DNA of 64,000 nucleotides from Sphingopyxis sp. L1A2A (GTDB lineage: Bacteria > Pseudomonadota > Alphaproteobacteria > Sphingomonadales > Sphingomonadaceae). Position numbers and translations under genes: made by a program. Position 1 is the stretch's first letter; every line of letters starts with the position of its first letter. Below, in pieces: positions 63,349 to 64,000 of the stretch. The notes below the pieces were generated by a model that worked only from the letters and a program-made list of their open reading frames with translations, did no database searches and was not told the DNA's origin. The stretch spans positions 1-64,000 of the forward strand of contig NZ_SCOT01000009.1 in assembly GCF_005502465.1 (NCBI RefSeq), in the 5' to 3' direction.

Positions 63349-64000
63349 ATGATTGATCCGGTTATGATCGCGATAGCGTGCGGCCTTATCGCCGTGCTCT
63401 ATGGCTTCATTACCTCCCGCCAGGTGCTCAGCGCCTCGCCGGGTAATGAAAAGATGCAGGAAATTGCCGCCGCCATCCAGGAAGGCGCCAAAGCCTATCT
63501 GGGCCGCCAATATCGCACCATCGCCATCGTCGGCGTCGTCGTCGCCATTCTCGTCGGAATTTTCCTCGGCGCGATTTCGGCGACGGGCTTTGTCATCGGC
63601 GCCGTCCTGTCGGGGGTTGCCGGTTTCGTCGGCATGAACATTTCGGTGAAAGCCAACGTCCGCACCGCGGCCGCGGCGCAGACCGGGCTGCAGGCCGGTC
63701 TGACCATGGCGTTCCGCGCCGGGGCGATAACCGGCATGCTGGTGGCGGGGCTTGCTCTGCTCGCGATCTCGGTCTTTTTCTGGTATCTGATCGGTCCCGG
63801 CGGCTTCACCGTTGGTGGTGAGGATCGCACTGTCGTCGACGCGCTCGTTGCGCTCGCGTTCGGCGCCTCGCTGATCTCGATCTTTGCGCGTCTGGGCGGC
63901 GGTATCTTTACCAAGGCCGCCGACGTCGGCGCCGATCTGGTCGGCAAGGTCGAGGCGGGCATCCCCGAGGATGACCCACGCAACCCCGCGGTGATCGCCG
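63349..64000 (+). CDS. hppA: Membrane-bound pyrophosphatase HppA, 3' truncated
   Basis: The ATG has AAGGAA upstream, and the frame is open to the right edge (217 residues seen). N-terminal helices ([38 protein letters not shown]) and family motifs [18 protein letters not shown] and [20 protein letters not shown] are clear. The substrate motif begins at [14 protein letters not shown]. It pumps protons (or Na+) using pyrophosphate. Ion and K+ class cannot be decided from this part. Confidence 0.95.
   Translation, partial: MIDPVMIAIACGLIAVLYGFITSRQVLSASPGNEKMQEIAAAIQEGAKAYLGRQYRTIAIVGVVVAILVGIFLGAISATGFVIGAVLSGVAGFVGMNISVKANVRTAAAAQTGLQAGLTMAFRAGAITGMLVAGLALLAISVFFWYLIGPGGFTVGGEDRTVVDALVALAFGASLISIFARLGGGIFTKAADVGADLVGKVEAGIPEDDPRNPAVIA

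Noticed and set aside
1-64000. tRNA, rRNA, transposase or integrase genes
   Set aside because: None seen by eye; a covariance-model scan would be needed to exclude small RNAs.

Overview
The window reads as a chromosomal segment of a high-GC alphaproteobacterium of the order Sphingomonadales (Sphingopyxis/Sphingomonas-like). This rests on gene content: GapR, ATPase-inhibitor subunit zeta, DUF1244, Bpt leucyltransferase, YbjQ, a Tol-Pal operon, and a TonB-dependent receptor paired with a beta-helix surface protein. There is no rRNA or tRNA to confirm it. Coding density is very high: no gene-free stretch exceeds about 290 bases. I saw no transposase, integrase, CRISPR array, tRNA or rRNA.

Layout. 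1-4.2 kb: a 5'-truncated beta-helix surface protein and a TonB-dependent receptor, ended by an inverted-repeat element. 4.5-16.4 kb: a complete type II secretion operon, gspC to gspO. 16.3-20.9 kb, minus strand: ybgC-tolQ-tolR-tolA-tolB-pal, convergent with and overlapping gspO. 21-25.2 kb, minus: yebC, ruvC, ruvA, two accessory genes, ruvB. 25.3-28.2 kb, minus: acetyltransferase, YbjQ, GapR, a secreted amidohydrolase, DUF1244. 28.3-30.8 kb: pyruvate kinase and bpt.

31-39.4 kb, plus strand, is the most unusual part. Two secreted Cys-rich proteins are followed by an apparent 25-codon leader peptide, a flavin/NAD(P) oxidoreductase fused to two cyclic-nucleotide-binding domains and a four-cluster ferredoxin, a five-helix membrane cytochrome b-like protein, an FHA-TM-decaheme cytochrome c fusion, and a CpdA-like phosphodiesterase. 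Perfect CRP-type palindromes (TGTGA-N6-TCACA) precede the cluster and the phosphodiesterase gene. I read this as a cyclic-nucleotide-gated transmembrane electron conduit. The function is inferred.

39.4-42.3 kb, minus: a 2-hydroxyacid dehydrogenase, a DUF559 nuclease gene flanked by inverted-repeat arms, and cysS. 42.4-57.3 kb, minus: a CHAT-domain caspase-like protein, a CHASE2-adenylate cyclase, a FecR-like periplasmic protein, a two-partner-secretion transporter and its 2313-residue exoprotein. 57.5-64 kb: ATPase inhibitor zeta, BolA, monothiol glutaredoxin, a DUF2332 protein (minus), then hisG-hisD-nusB-thiL and the start of hppA, which runs off the window.

Common threads are envelope export (T2SS, TPS, Tol-Pal, TonB receptor) and cyclic-nucleotide signalling: a cyclase, a phosphodiesterase, a protein with two cNMP domains, and CRP-type sites. 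Several families of palindromic intergenic repeats recur between operons.
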